Under the pieces are notes generated by a model. That model saw only the letters and a program-made list of their open reading frames with translations. It did not search any database and was not told the DNA's origin. A stretch of 64,000 nucleotides of DNA, from NCBI RefSeq assembly GCF_036250695.1, contig NZ_CP109427.1:2294001-2358000 (forward strand). The letters are read 5' to 3'. Positions 11,746 to 20,933 of the stretch are shown here, one piece after another. The translations under genes were made by a program, and so were the position numbers. Origin of the DNA: Streptomyces sp. NBC_01497. GTDB taxonomy: Bacteria; Actinomycetota; Actinomycetes; Streptomycetales; Streptomycetaceae. Position 1 is the stretch's first letter. Each line of letters begins with the position of its first letter.

Positions 11746-12225
11746 ATGACCACCGAACGCGACGCCCTGTGCGCCTTTCTGGACAAGCAGCGGGCCGCCC
11801 TGACCGGGAGGCTCGACGGCCTCACGGACGCCCAGGCAGGCTCCACCCCGACCGCGAGTTCCCTCTCGCTGCTCGGTCTGCTCAAGCACGCGGGCATCTG
11901 GGAACGCCGCTGGTTCCAGGTCGCGGTGGAGGGCACGGTCTTCCCCGGCGAGTGGCCCGACACCGCCAAATCCGACTCCAACGACGAGGACTTCGTCCTG
12001 GACGCGAGCGACACCGTCGAGCGCTGGCGCACGTATCACGCCGCACAGGTCGCGCAGTCGCGCCGCATCGCGACGACCCGCTCCCTGGACGCTCCCTGTG
12101 CCTGGCCCCCGGCCGAGGACCGCACCCTGCGCTGGGTCCTGCTGCACATGATCGAGGAAACGGCCCGCCACGCGGGCCACGCCGACATCATCCGCGAGAC
12201 CCTGGACGGTACGAGGGGGGTGTGA
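11746..12225 (+). CDS. DinB/DUF664-family protein
   Basis: A 159-residue four-helix-bundle protein starting MTTERDALCAFLDKQR. The DUF664 branch of the DinB superfamily is recognisable from SLLGLLKHAGIWERRWF near residue 45 and the C-terminal MIEETARHAGHADIIRETLDG. These supply the histidines that usually bind a divalent metal. Members include mycothiol-dependent transferases, but most, including this one, have no assigned reaction. The start follows AGGAG by five bases. It stands alone between the galactoside operon and a dehydrogenase gene. Confidence 0.88.
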   Translation: MTTERDALCAFLDKQRAALTGRLDGLTDAQAGSTPTASSLSLLGLLKHAGIWERRWFQVAVEGTVFPGEWPDTAKSDSNDEDFVLDASDTVERWRTYHAAQVAQSRRIATTRSLDAPCAWPPAEDRTLRWVLLHMIEETARHAGHADIIRETLDGTRGV

Positions 12226-12320
12226 GCGCCCCGCGGCGGGCGCGCCGGCGCCCCGGTCGCGCGGGTGAGCGGAGGCGGGTCCTCCGGGGTGCCGCGGGTG
12301 GTGGCATAGCCTTCCTGACC

Positions 12321-13268
12321 ATGAGCACTGACGCAGCAGAGGTATGGCTTCCGTACGCCGCCGACGAGATAGCGGGACTCCCCGACGGCCTCACCTACCG
12401 GTTCTGGGACGGCGGTCCGGACTTCCCCGGGGACCCCGGCGACTGTGCCTTCTACGTCGTCCCGTACCTGAAGGGGCCGGAGGTCGCCGTGCGGCCGCTG
12501 GCCGGGATGCGGTCGCTGCGGGTGGTGCAGACACTGTCGGCCGGTGTCGACCACGTGGCACCGGGGCTCGGTTCGCTCCCGTCCGGGGTGCGGCTGTGCA
12601 ACGCGAAGGGTGTGCACGAGGCGAGCACCGCCGAACTCGCGCTCGCACTGACCCTCGCGTCGCTGCGGGACATCCCCGGCTTCGTCCGCGCGCAGGAGCG
12701 CGAGGAGTGGCTGGCGGGGTTCTACCCGGCCCTCGCGGACCGGTCCGTGCTGATCGTGGGGTACGGGTCGATCGGCTCCGCCATCGAGGACCGGCTCGCG
12801 GCCTTCGAGTGCGCGCGGGTGGTGCGCGTCGCGCGCTCGGCGCGGGAGGGTGCGCGCGGCGCGATCCACGCGCTCTCGGATCTGCCCGCACTGCTCCCCG
12901 ACGCCGATGTGGTGATCCTGTCCACTCCGCTGACGGACGGGACCCGGGGTCTCGTCGACGCCGGCTTCCTGTCCCGGATGAAGGACGGCGCCCTGCTCGT
13001 CAACGTCGCGCGGGGCGCGGTCGTCGACACGAAGGCCCTGCTCGCGGAGGTGGGAACCGGTCGGATCACGGCGGCACTCGACGTCACGGACCCGGAGCCG
13101 CTGCCGGCCGGGCACCCGCTCTGGCACGCGCCCGGCGTCCTCGTCAGTCCCCATGTCGGGGGCTCCACTTCCGCGTTCGAACCCCGTGCCAAAAGGCTCC
13201 TCTCGACACAACTGACCCGGTTCGCCGGGGGTGAAGAGCTCCAGAACGTGGTAATGACCACAGAGTGA
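12321..13268 (+). CDS. D-isomer-specific 2-hydroxyacid dehydrogenase
   Basis: A 315-residue NAD(P)-dependent oxidoreductase. The substrate half is at the N-terminus and the Rossmann half contains VLIVGYGSIGSAIEDRLAAF (about 135-155). The catalytic set is arginine in LVNVARGAVVDTKALL, glutamate in DVTDPEPLPAGHPLW and histidine in VSPHVGGSTS. The single-domain length, without an ACT domain, distinguishes it from the true SerA encoded at 20934. The substrate is not predictable (glyoxylate, hydroxypyruvate or phosphoglycerate are all used in the family). The ATG at 12321 is the only sensible start, and a strong hairpin follows the stop. Confidence 0.9.
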   Translation: MSTDAAEVWLPYAADEIAGLPDGLTYRFWDGGPDFPGDPGDCAFYVVPYLKGPEVAVRPLAGMRSLRVVQTLSAGVDHVAPGLGSLPSGVRLCNAKGVHEASTAELALALTLASLRDIPGFVRAQEREEWLAGFYPALADRSVLIVGYGSIGSAIEDRLAAFECARVVRVARSAREGARGAIHALSDLPALLPDADVVILSTPLTDGTRGLVDAGFLSRMKDGALLVNVARGAVVDTKALLAEVGTGRITAALDVTDPEPLPAGHPLWHAPGVLVSPHVGGSTSAFEPRAKRLLSTQLTRFAGGEELQNVVMTTE

Positions 13269-13271
13269 GCC

Positions 13272-13294
13272 GTCACGGAGTGCCCCTCCGTGAC
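13272..13294 (+). terminator. Hairpin terminator after the hydroxyacid dehydrogenase
   Basis: GTCACGGAG and CTCCGTGAC pair perfectly (9 bp) around TGCCC, three bases after the stop codon. The remaining gap to 13526 is the promoter region of the GGDEF/EAL gene and repeats the GTCACGGAG motif once more near 13340. Confidence 0.7.
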
Positions 13295-13526
13295 CACGCT
13301 TCGCAGCCGTCGGCACCGGTGGCGCCGTAACACCCCAGCTCGTCACGGAGAGTAGAGAGACTATGTCCCTGAGTGACGACTCTGGTGTATCGTCCCGATC
13401 TGGGGGCTGCGTCGCGTGTGGGCGGCGTCGGGGAGCGACCAGAATCCGAGGGGGGCGACGGGCGATGCACGGCCGATGGACCGACGAGAGCGACCAACCG
13501 AGAGTGAAACGTCCCGGAGTGGGCCG

Positions 13527-16500
13527 ATGAGCGCCGGGGGGATCCTCCTCGACCGCCGCCGGACCTCCGGCTCCCACGCCGGGCTCCTCGGGCAACTCCT
13601 GCTCGCCCTCGTCTGCGGTGCCTATGCGACGGGGGCCGCGATGGGCTGGGGATCACACGAAGTCGCCATGTTCATGGGCGATTTCGGCCTGAGCTTCGCG
13701 GCACTGATCGCGGCGGTCTCCTGCTTCCTCTACGCGCGCGGGCGGGGCCGGCGCTTCCGGCCCGCCTGGCTGCTGTTCTCGCTGTCGTCCTTCATGGCGG
13801 CGGGCGGCAACGCCGTCTGGGGGTGGTACGAGGTGGTGCTGCGCGAGCCCGTGCCCGCGCCGTCCCTCGCCGACCTGTTCTTCCTCTGCTTCGCGCCCCC
13901 CGCCATCGTCGGCCTCCTGGTCCTCGCCAAGCGCCCGGTCACCAGGTCGGGTTGGGTCTGCCTCGGGCTCGACGCCTGGCTGATCGGCGGCTCGCTGCTG
14001 ACCCTGTCCTGGAGCCTCGCGCTCGCCCACACGGCTCGTGTCGACGGTCCGAGCGTGGCCCAGTCGGCGCTCGCACTGGCCTATCCCCTGCTCGACATCG
14101 TGCTGGTGAGCATGGTGCTCGCGCTGCATTTCCGGCACACGGCGAGTCGCACGGCGGTCAACACAGCGATCAGCGCGCTCGCCCTGACCGTGCTGTGCGA
14201 CGGGCTGTTCACGTCGCCGCTGCTGCGCGCCGACTACCACTCGGGCCAGCTCCTCGACGCCGGCTGGTTCGCCGGTTCACTCCTCCTCGCGTACGCGCCC
14301 TGGGGCGTGCGGCACCTGCCGGACGCGCCCCCGCGCCGCGTGCCGCGCAAGCGGCGAGGCCTCGCCCGTGCCATCGGCGCGCTCGCGCCGTACCTGGCCG
14401 CCGCGGTCTGCACGCTGGGCATCCTCTACACCGCGGTCGAGGGCCACCAGGTCGACCACGTCGTGATCCTCACCGGCTGCACGGTGGTGCTCGCCCTCGT
14501 CGTGCGGCAGGCCATCATGCTCGTCGACCATGTGGCGCTCACCCAGGAACTGGCCCAGAAGGAGAACCACTTCCGCTCCCTGGTCCAGGGGTCGAGCGAC
14601 GTGATCATGATCGCGGCACCCTCCGGGGTGCTGCGGTACGTGAGCCCCGCGGCGTCCGGCGTCTACGGACGGGGCGCACAGGATCTGGAGGGCGAGGAGC
14701 TCGCCTCCCTGATCCACCCCGCGGACCTCGGGAAGGTCGTCCACGAGGTGCGCAGGTTCCTCGCGGCCCCGCCCGCGCGAGAACCCAGCGCACGGGTCGA
14801 ATACCGCTTCCGGTCGGGCAGCGGGGACTGGCTCAATGTGGAGTCGACGGTCAACCGACACGAGGACGGGCTGATCTTCAACAGCCGTGACGTCACGGAA
14901 CGCGTGCGCCTCCAGGCCCAGTTGCAGCACAACGCCGAGCACGACCCGCTCACGGACCTGCCCAACCGGGCGCTGTTCACCGCCCGGGTGGGGCGGACCC
15001 TGTCCGGACGGCGGGCCGGCGACGCGGGCACGGCCGTCCTCTTCATCGACCTCGACGGCTTCAAGGGCGTCAACGACCGCCTCGGCCACCAGGTCGGGGA
15101 CGAGCTGCTGATCCGCGCGGCCCGGCGCCTGCAGGCCTCCGTGCGCGCGGGCGACACGGCGGCGCGGCTCGGGGGCGACGAGTTCGCCGCCCTCATCATC
15201 GGCGGCGACGGCGACGGCGCAGCCGCGCAGGACGTCTCCCGGCAGGAGGGGGACGAGCGCCAGGACCGGGCCGGGCGACAGAGCCGGGAGGACCGGGAGC
15301 GCATCGTCCAGGAGATCGCGGACCGGCTGCGCCTCACGCTCTCGCAGCCGTACCGCATCGAGGGACACGAGGTCCGGGTGGCGGCGTCGATCGGTGTCGC
15401 CTTCGCCGAGCCGGGCTCCGACCCGGCCGACCTGATGCGCAACGCCGACCTCGCCATGTACCGCGCCAAGGCGGCGGGCAAGAACCGCGTCGAGCTCTAC
15501 GTACCCCAATTGCGCTCCGACGCCGTCCGCAACGCCGAGCTGACGGGGCGCGTCCGCACCGCCCTGCACGACGGCGAGTTCACCCTGCTCCACCAGCCTG
15601 TGGTGAATCTCACGACGGGCCGGGTCTCGGGGGTGACCGCGCAGCCGCGCTGGCGGGCCCCGCACGGGCTGCTGTTCACCCCGGCGGAGTTCCTGCGGAT
15701 CGCCGACGACCACGATCACGACAAGGCCGCCGAGTTCGGGCAGCGGCTTCTTGAGGACGCCGTGGAGCGGGCCGCCGAGCGCGCCCGCTCGACCGGCCTG
15801 CGCTCGCCCGTCGTCGTACGGCTGCCCGCCCGGCGCCTGCTGGAGCGGCCGCCCCGGCTCGACTCGGTCGAAGCCCTGCTGGCCCGGCACCGGCTCCCGT
15901 CCGGCTCCCTGATGATCGAACTCTCGGACGCCGACCACGGTGTCGACCCGGACGAGCTGGAACAGAGACTGCGGGCGCTGCGCCGGCTCGGCGTGCGGAT
16001 CGCTCTCGACGGCTTCGGCAGCGGCTTCTCCGCCATCAACGCCTTACGCAGACTGCCGCTCGACGTGCTGAAGCTGGACCGGGGCCTGGTGGAGGGCCTC
16101 GCCGAGTCCCCCAGGCTCCACCGGATCACCGCGGGACTGCTGCGCATCGCACGCGACCTCGGCATGTACTCCGTGGCGGACGGCGTGGACCGGCCCGACC
16201 AGGTTCTCGCCCTGCGGGCGCTGGGCTGCACACACGGCCAGGGGGCCGCCTTCTCGGGGCCGCTGGACGAGCACCGGCTGCGCCGGGTGCTGGACCGGGG
16301 CGACTACCCGCTGCCGCAGGACACCGGAGCTCCCGGTTGCACCGCCGTGAGCCGGCCGGGCGTGCCCGTGGCGTCACGCCCGGCCGGTGCGCCCGGCGTG
16401 GGCGCCCCCGTCGGCGTCACGGGCCCCCTCGGTGCCCCGGCGGCAGCCGCAATGCCCTCGGCCGCTCCCCCGTCGGCCGTCGCTTCCCCCACCGTCCTCG

Positions 16501-16832
16501 GTCCGGTCGGCGTCGTGGAACTGCCCGGCACCACGGGCGGGCCCGGTGCCCTGGGAGTCCCCTCGGGGTCCCCCGGCGCGTCCGGGGCCGTGGGACTGTC
16601 CCGGGCCTTGGGGCCCACCGGCGCCCTGGGCCTCCCGGAGACGGCCGGTACTCCCGGCCCAGGAGGCCCTTCCGGCGGCGTCGGGGTGTGCGGGCCAAGT
16701 CTTCCCGGTGCGGCGGCCCGTGGCCTGCTGACGGGCTCCCTGTCGGCGCTGTGGACGCGTCCGCTGCCGGGTGACCGCCTCCCGCTACCGTCGTCCCGCT
16801 CGAATGGTGAGACGCCAGTCCCACCTACTTGA
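13527..16832 (+). CDS. Membrane PAS-GGDEF-EAL protein, EAL signature degenerate
   Basis: A protein of about 1101 residues in cyclic-di-GMP signalling. In order: an N-terminal membrane region of roughly 8-10 hydrophobic segments (about 20-330), a PAS domain (about 345-460), GGDEF (about 480-640), an EAL-type domain (about 665-920) and a Gly/Pro-rich collagen-like tail (about 935-1060). The signature GGDEF is intact at 549-553, with an inhibitory-site RAGD five residues before it. An Asp/Gln/Arg-rich insertion follows. In the EAL domain the signature is TAQ (704-706) instead of EAL, and DDFGTG is DGFGSG, so phosphodiesterase activity is doubtful. Codon 840 (16044-16046) is TTA, implying need for the bldA tRNA. 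The start at 13527 follows GGAG by seven bases. It is probably a diguanylate cyclase or effector. Confidence 0.9.
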   Translation: MSAGGILLDRRRTSGSHAGLLGQLLLALVCGAYATGAAMGWGSHEVAMFMGDFGLSFAALIAAVSCFLYARGRGRRFRPAWLLFSLSSFMAAGGNAVWGWYEVVLREPVPAPSLADLFFLCFAPPAIVGLLVLAKRPVTRSGWVCLGLDAWLIGGSLLTLSWSLALAHTARVDGPSVAQSALALAYPLLDIVLVSMVLALHFRHTASRTAVNTAISALALTVLCDGLFTSPLLRADYHSGQLLDAGWFAGSLLLAYAPWGVRHLPDAPPRRVPRKRRGLARAIGALAPYLAAAVCTLGILYTAVEGHQVDHVVILTGCTVVLALVVRQAIMLVDHVALTQELAQKENHFRSLVQGSSDVIMIAAPSGVLRYVSPAASGVYGRGAQDLEGEELASLIHPADLGKVVHEVRRFLAAPPAREPSARVEYRFRSGSGDWLNVESTVNRHEDGLIFNSRDVTERVRLQAQLQHNAEHDPLTDLPNRALFTARVGRTLSGRRAGDAGTAVLFIDLDGFKGVNDRLGHQVGDELLIRAARRLQASVRAGDTAARLGGDEFAALIIGGDGDGAAAQDVSRQEGDERQDRAGRQSREDRERIVQEIADRLRLTLSQPYRIEGHEVRVAASIGVAFAEPGSDPADLMRNADLAMYRAKAAGKNRVELYVPQLRSDAVRNAELTGRVRTALHDGEFTLLHQPVVNLTTGRVSGVTAQPRWRAPHGLLFTPAEFLRIADDHDHDKAAEFGQRLLEDAVERAAERARSTGLRSPVVVRLPARRLLERPPRLDSVEALLARHRLPSGSLMIELSDADHGVDPDELEQRLRALRRLGVRIALDGFGSGFSAINALRRLPLDVLKLDRGLVEGLAESPRLHRITAGLLRIARDLGMYSVADGVDRPDQVLALRALGCTHGQGAAFSGPLDEHRLRRVLDRGDYPLPQDTGAPGCTAVSRPGVPVASRPAGAPGVGAPVGVTGPLGAPAAAAMPSAAPPSAVASPTVLGPVGVVELPGTTGGPGALGVPSGSPGASGAVGLSRALGPTGALGLPETAGTPGPGGPSGGVGVCGPSLPGAAARGLLTGSLSALWTRPLPGDRLPLPSSRSNGETPVPPT

Positions 16833-16858
16833 CACGTGCAGCGCGCCGGGGGGAGGGT
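16829..16858 (+). promoter_or_regulatory. Possible ilvB-operon promoter
   Basis: TTGACA (16829-16834) matches the -35 consensus and overlaps the TGA stop of the upstream gene (16830-16832). GAGGGT (16853-16858), 18 bp downstream, is a weak -10. It would start the RNA at about 16865, directly at the leader-peptide ATG. Confidence 0.4.
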
Positions 16859-16865
16859 CTGTGCC

Positions 16866-16907
16866 ATGCGCACCCGAATTCTCGTACTTGGACAGCGCGT
16901 CGGCTGA
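16866..16907 (+). CDS. ilvB leader peptide (attenuator control)
   Basis: A 13-codon open frame, MRTRILVLGQRVG, followed by TGA. Five of the 13 residues are Ile, Leu or Val (I, L, V, L, V), as expected for a leader peptide whose ribosome stalls when branched-chain aminoacyl-tRNAs are scarce. A hairpin with six T residues lies about 40 bases downstream and ilvB starts at 17052. Comparable leader peptides have been described before ilvB in other actinobacteria. The ATG either lies at the RNA 5' end or uses the GGGAGG at 16851-16856. Confidence 0.85.
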   Translation: MRTRILVLGQRVG

Positions 16908-16947
16908 AGCGAAGCCCCCAACCGGCTCCGTGGAAACTCACCGACGC

Positions 16948-16986
16948 GCTCCCCTCGCTTGCCTTACGGCACGGGGGGTTTTTTGT
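16948..16986 (+). terminator. Attenuator terminator upstream of ilvB
   Basis: An imperfect GC stem (CCCC/GGGG enclosing TGCC-TTAC-GGCA) is followed by TTTTTTG, a genuine T-run that is rare in this genome. The C-rich stretch around 16914-16920, just after the leader-peptide stop, could pair with the same G-run and act as an antiterminator. Confidence 0.8.
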
Positions 16987-17051
16987 TGCACCGACGCCCT
17001 CAGCACCCTCGAAAACACCTCGCACCACCCAAGCCCTGAGAAGAGAAGCCG

Positions 17052-18917
17052 ATGACCGAGCAGGCCACCGGGGCCCACCATCCGCAGCCGCGGGCCCGTA
17101 GCGGCGGAGCGCCTTCCGCCACCGTCGAACACGTCACGGGCGCGCAGGCCCTGATCCGCTCGCTGGAGGAGGTGGGCGCCGACACCGTCTTCGGTATCCC
17201 CGGCGGAGCGATCCTCCCGGCGTACGACCCGATGATGGACTCCACCCGTGTGCGACACGTTCTCGTCCGCCACGAGCAGGGCGCGGGCCACGCGGCCGTC
17301 GGATACGCGCAGGCCACCGGCAAGGTCGGGGTGTGCATGGCGACCTCGGGTCCCGGCGCCACCAACCTGGTGACCCCGATCGCGGACGCGCACATGGACT
17401 CGGTGCCGATCGTCGCGATCACCGGCCAGGTGGCCTCGAAGGCCATTGGTACGGACGCCTTCCAGGAGGCGGACATCGTCGGCATCACGATGCCGATCAC
17501 GAAGCACAACTTCCTGGTGCGCGACGCGAAGGACATCCCCCGGACCATCGCGGAGGCATTCCACATCGCGGGCACGGGCCGGCCGGGTCCCGTGCTCGTC
17601 GACATCCCGAAGGACGCGTTGCAGGCGCAGACGACGTTCTCCTGGCCGCCGGTGATGGACCTGCCCGGCTACCGGCCCGTCACGAAGCCGCACGCGAAGC
17701 AGATCCGCGAGGCCGCGCGACTGATCGCCCAGGCGAAGCGCCCGGTGCTCTACGTGGGCGGCGGCGTCATGAAGTCCGGCGCCACGGCGGAGCTCAAGGT
17801 CCTCGCTGAGCTGACGAAGGCGCCGGTCACCACGACCCTGACGGCTCTCGGCTCCTTTCCGGACAGCCACCCGCAGCATGTGGGCATGCCGGGCATGCAC
17901 GGCGCGGTCACGGCCGTCACCGCCCTGCAGAAGGCCGACCTGATCGTCGCGCTCGGCGCCCGGTTCGACGACCGCGTCACCGGCAAGCTGGACAGCTTCG
18001 CTCCGTACGCGAAGATCGTGCACGCCGACATCGACCCGGCGGAGATCGGCAAGAACCGCGAGGCCGACGTGCCGATCGTCGGGGACGCCCGTGAGGTGCT
18101 GGCGGACCTGGTGCAGGCGGTGCAGGCGGAGCACACGGCCGGCACCCTCGGTGAGGCGGCGAGCACCGGCTATCAGGCGTGGTGGAAGGACCTGGACCGC
18201 TGGCGGCAGACGTACCCGCTCGGCTACGACCAGCCGGCGGACGGTTCGCTCTCGCCGCAGCAGGTCATCCAGCGCATCGGTCAGCTGGCGCCCGAGGGCA
18301 CGGTGTACGCGGCGGGCGTGGGCCAGCACCAGATGTGGGCCGCGCACTTCATCGACCACGAGGGCCCGGCGACCTGGCTCAACTCGGGCGGCGCGGGGAC
18401 GATGGGCTACGCGGTGCCGGCCGCCATGGGCGCCAAGGCCGGCCGCCCGGACCGCACGGTCTGGGCGATCGACGGCGACGGCTGCTTCCAGATGACCAAC
18501 CAGGAACTGACCACCTGCGCGCTCAACAACATCCCGATCAAGGTCGCCATCATCAACAACGGCGTCCTCGGAATGATCCACCAGTGGCAGAACCTCTTCT
18601 ACAACCAGCGCTACTCGCACTCCAACCTGCGTGACACGGGTGACGGCGCGAGCGCCCCGAACAGCGGCACCCGCGTCCCCGACTTCGTGAAGCTGGCGGA
18701 GGCGATGGGCTGTGCGGCGATGCGCTGCGAGTCCCCGGACGACCTGGACGCGGTGATCGCCGAGGCCAACTCCATCAACGACCGTCCCGTGGTGATCGAC
18801 TTCATCGTCCACGAGGACGCGATGGTGTGGCCCATGGTCGCCGCCGGCACGTCGAACGACGAGATCATGGCCGCCCTCGGGGTCCGTCCCGACTTCGGTG
18901 ACGCCTCCGACGACTGA
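17052..18917 (+). CDS. ilvB: Acetolactate synthase large (catalytic) subunit
   Basis: Condenses two pyruvates to acetolactate, or pyruvate with 2-oxobutyrate, with ThDP, Mg and FAD: the first common step of valine, leucine and isoleucine synthesis. It has 621 residues. The N-terminal ThDP domain holds catalytic Glu75 in [15 protein letters not shown]; the middle FAD-binding domain runs about 210-360; the C-terminal domain holds the ThDP/Mg motif from [14 protein letters not shown] to [14 protein letters not shown]. The length and the Ala/Gly/Ser-rich N-terminal extension are normal for actinomycetes. It is first in ilvB-ilvN-ilvC, behind a leader-peptide attenuator. Confidence 0.98.
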   Translation: MTEQATGAHHPQPRARSGGAPSATVEHVTGAQALIRSLEEVGADTVFGIPGGAILPAYDPMMDSTRVRHVLVRHEQGAGHAAVGYAQATGKVGVCMATSGPGATNLVTPIADAHMDSVPIVAITGQVASKAIGTDAFQEADIVGITMPITKHNFLVRDAKDIPRTIAEAFHIAGTGRPGPVLVDIPKDALQAQTTFSWPPVMDLPGYRPVTKPHAKQIREAARLIAQAKRPVLYVGGGVMKSGATAELKVLAELTKAPVTTTLTALGSFPDSHPQHVGMPGMHGAVTAVTALQKADLIVALGARFDDRVTGKLDSFAPYAKIVHADIDPAEIGKNREADVPIVGDAREVLADLVQAVQAEHTAGTLGEAASTGYQAWWKDLDRWRQTYPLGYDQPADGSLSPQQVIQRIGQLAPEGTVYAAGVGQHQMWAAHFIDHEGPATWLNSGGAGTMGYAVPAAMGAKAGRPDRTVWAIDGDGCFQMTNQELTTCALNNIPIKVAIINNGVLGMIHQWQNLFYNQRYSHSNLRDTGDGASAPNSGTRVPDFVKLAEAMGCAAMRCESPDDLDAVIAEANSINDRPVVIDFIVHEDAMVWPMVAAGTSNDEIMAALGVRPDFGDASDD

Positions 18918-18963
18918 TCCGACCGACCCGACAGCCACGACCGAGAGACCCTGAGAGACTCCC

Positions 18964-19491
18964 ATGTCCACCAAGCACACGCTCTCCGTCCTGGTCGAGA
19001 ACACGCCCGGCATCCTCGCGAGGATCGCCGCGCTGTTCTCCCGCCGGGGCTTCAACATCGACTCGCTCGCGGTCGGTGTCACCGAACATCCCGACATCTC
19101 CCGCATCACGATCGTGGTGAATGTCGAGGACCTGCCGCTGGAGCAGGTGACGAAACAGCTCAACAAGCTGGTGAACGTCCTGAAGATCGTCGAACTCGAG
19201 CAGGGCGCTGCGATCCAGCGCGAGCTCGTGCTGGTGAAAGTCCGGGCCGACAACGAGACCCGCAGCCAGATCGTCGAGATCGTCCAGCTGTTCCGCGCCA
19301 AGACCGTGGACGTCTCACCGGAGGCCGTCACCATCGAGGCCACCGGCTCCAGCGAGAAGCTGGGCGCCATGCTCAAGATGCTCGAACAGTACGGAATCAA
19401 GGAGCTCGTGCAGTCCGGCACGATCGCCATAGGGCGGGGCGCCCGGTCCATCACGGACCGCAGCCTGCGCGCTCTGGAGCGCACCGCCTGA
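18964..19491 (+). CDS. ilvN: Acetolactate synthase small (regulatory) subunit
   Basis: Regulatory subunit of acetolactate synthase, conferring activation and valine feedback inhibition. It has 175 residues with an N-terminal ACT domain, beginning TLSVLVENTPGILARIAALF and RRGFNIDSLAVGVTE. The C-terminal domain includes ELVLVKVRADNETRSQIVEI and VTIEATGSSEKLGAMLKMLE. It begins 46 bp after ilvB, with a GAGACC/GAGAGAC purine stretch before the ATG. A strong hairpin overlaps its stop codon. Confidence 0.97.
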   Translation: MSTKHTLSVLVENTPGILARIAALFSRRGFNIDSLAVGVTEHPDISRITIVVNVEDLPLEQVTKQLNKLVNVLKIVELEQGAAIQRELVLVKVRADNETRSQIVEIVQLFRAKTVDVSPEAVTIEATGSSEKLGAMLKMLEQYGIKELVQSGTIAIGRGARSITDRSLRALERTA

Positions 19492-19512
19492 GCGTCGCGG
19501 GGCGCGACGCTC
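19490..19512 (+). terminator. Hairpin overlapping the ilvN stop codon
   Basis: GAGCGTCGCG and CGCGACGCTC form a perfect 10-bp stem with loop GGG, starting within the ilvN TGA. There is no T-run. It may reduce readthrough into ilvC or stabilise the upstream mRNA. Confidence 0.6.
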
Positions 19513-19550
19513 GCCCTGCCGGACCGCATCGCGAGACCGGCAGTCCATGA

Positions 19551-20615
<1,065 letters not shown>

Positions 20616-20633
20616 GCCCCGGCTCCGGGGACG

Positions 20634-20670
20634 GGCCCGCCGTACCGCCGCGTGCGGTGCGGCGGGCCCG
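20634..20670 (+). terminator. Strong hairpin terminator after ilvC
   Basis: A 16-bp stem with one G-T wobble and a 5-base loop (CGCGT), 18 bp after the ilvC stop; no T-run. It separates ilvBNC from serA, which must have its own promoter in 20671-20933. Confidence 0.75.
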
Positions 20671-20933
20671 TGCCCGTGCGGCGACCCGGTCGCCGTACCG
20701 TGCGGGAAGTATGCACGTATGAGTGATCCTGGCGCTCGGGTGGGATGACCCCCCGGCAACAGCACTAGACTCTGAACACACGCGTCGGGCCCACAGCGTC
20801 GTGCGTCTTTCACGCGGACGAGGGCGTGCCGTCATGATCCGGGAAGGTCATGGCGCGCGAATACGCCCCCAGTACCCCTCCACCGCATGCGGCCGTGGGA
20901 CGGCCGTCCGCAATGGGACTTGTGAGGACACAC

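Noticed and set aside
13300-13440. A BldD binding site before the GGDEF/EAL gene
   Set aside because: TGAC...GTGTA near 13373 resembles the half-sites, but the spacing does not match the palindromic consensus; a matrix scan would be needed.
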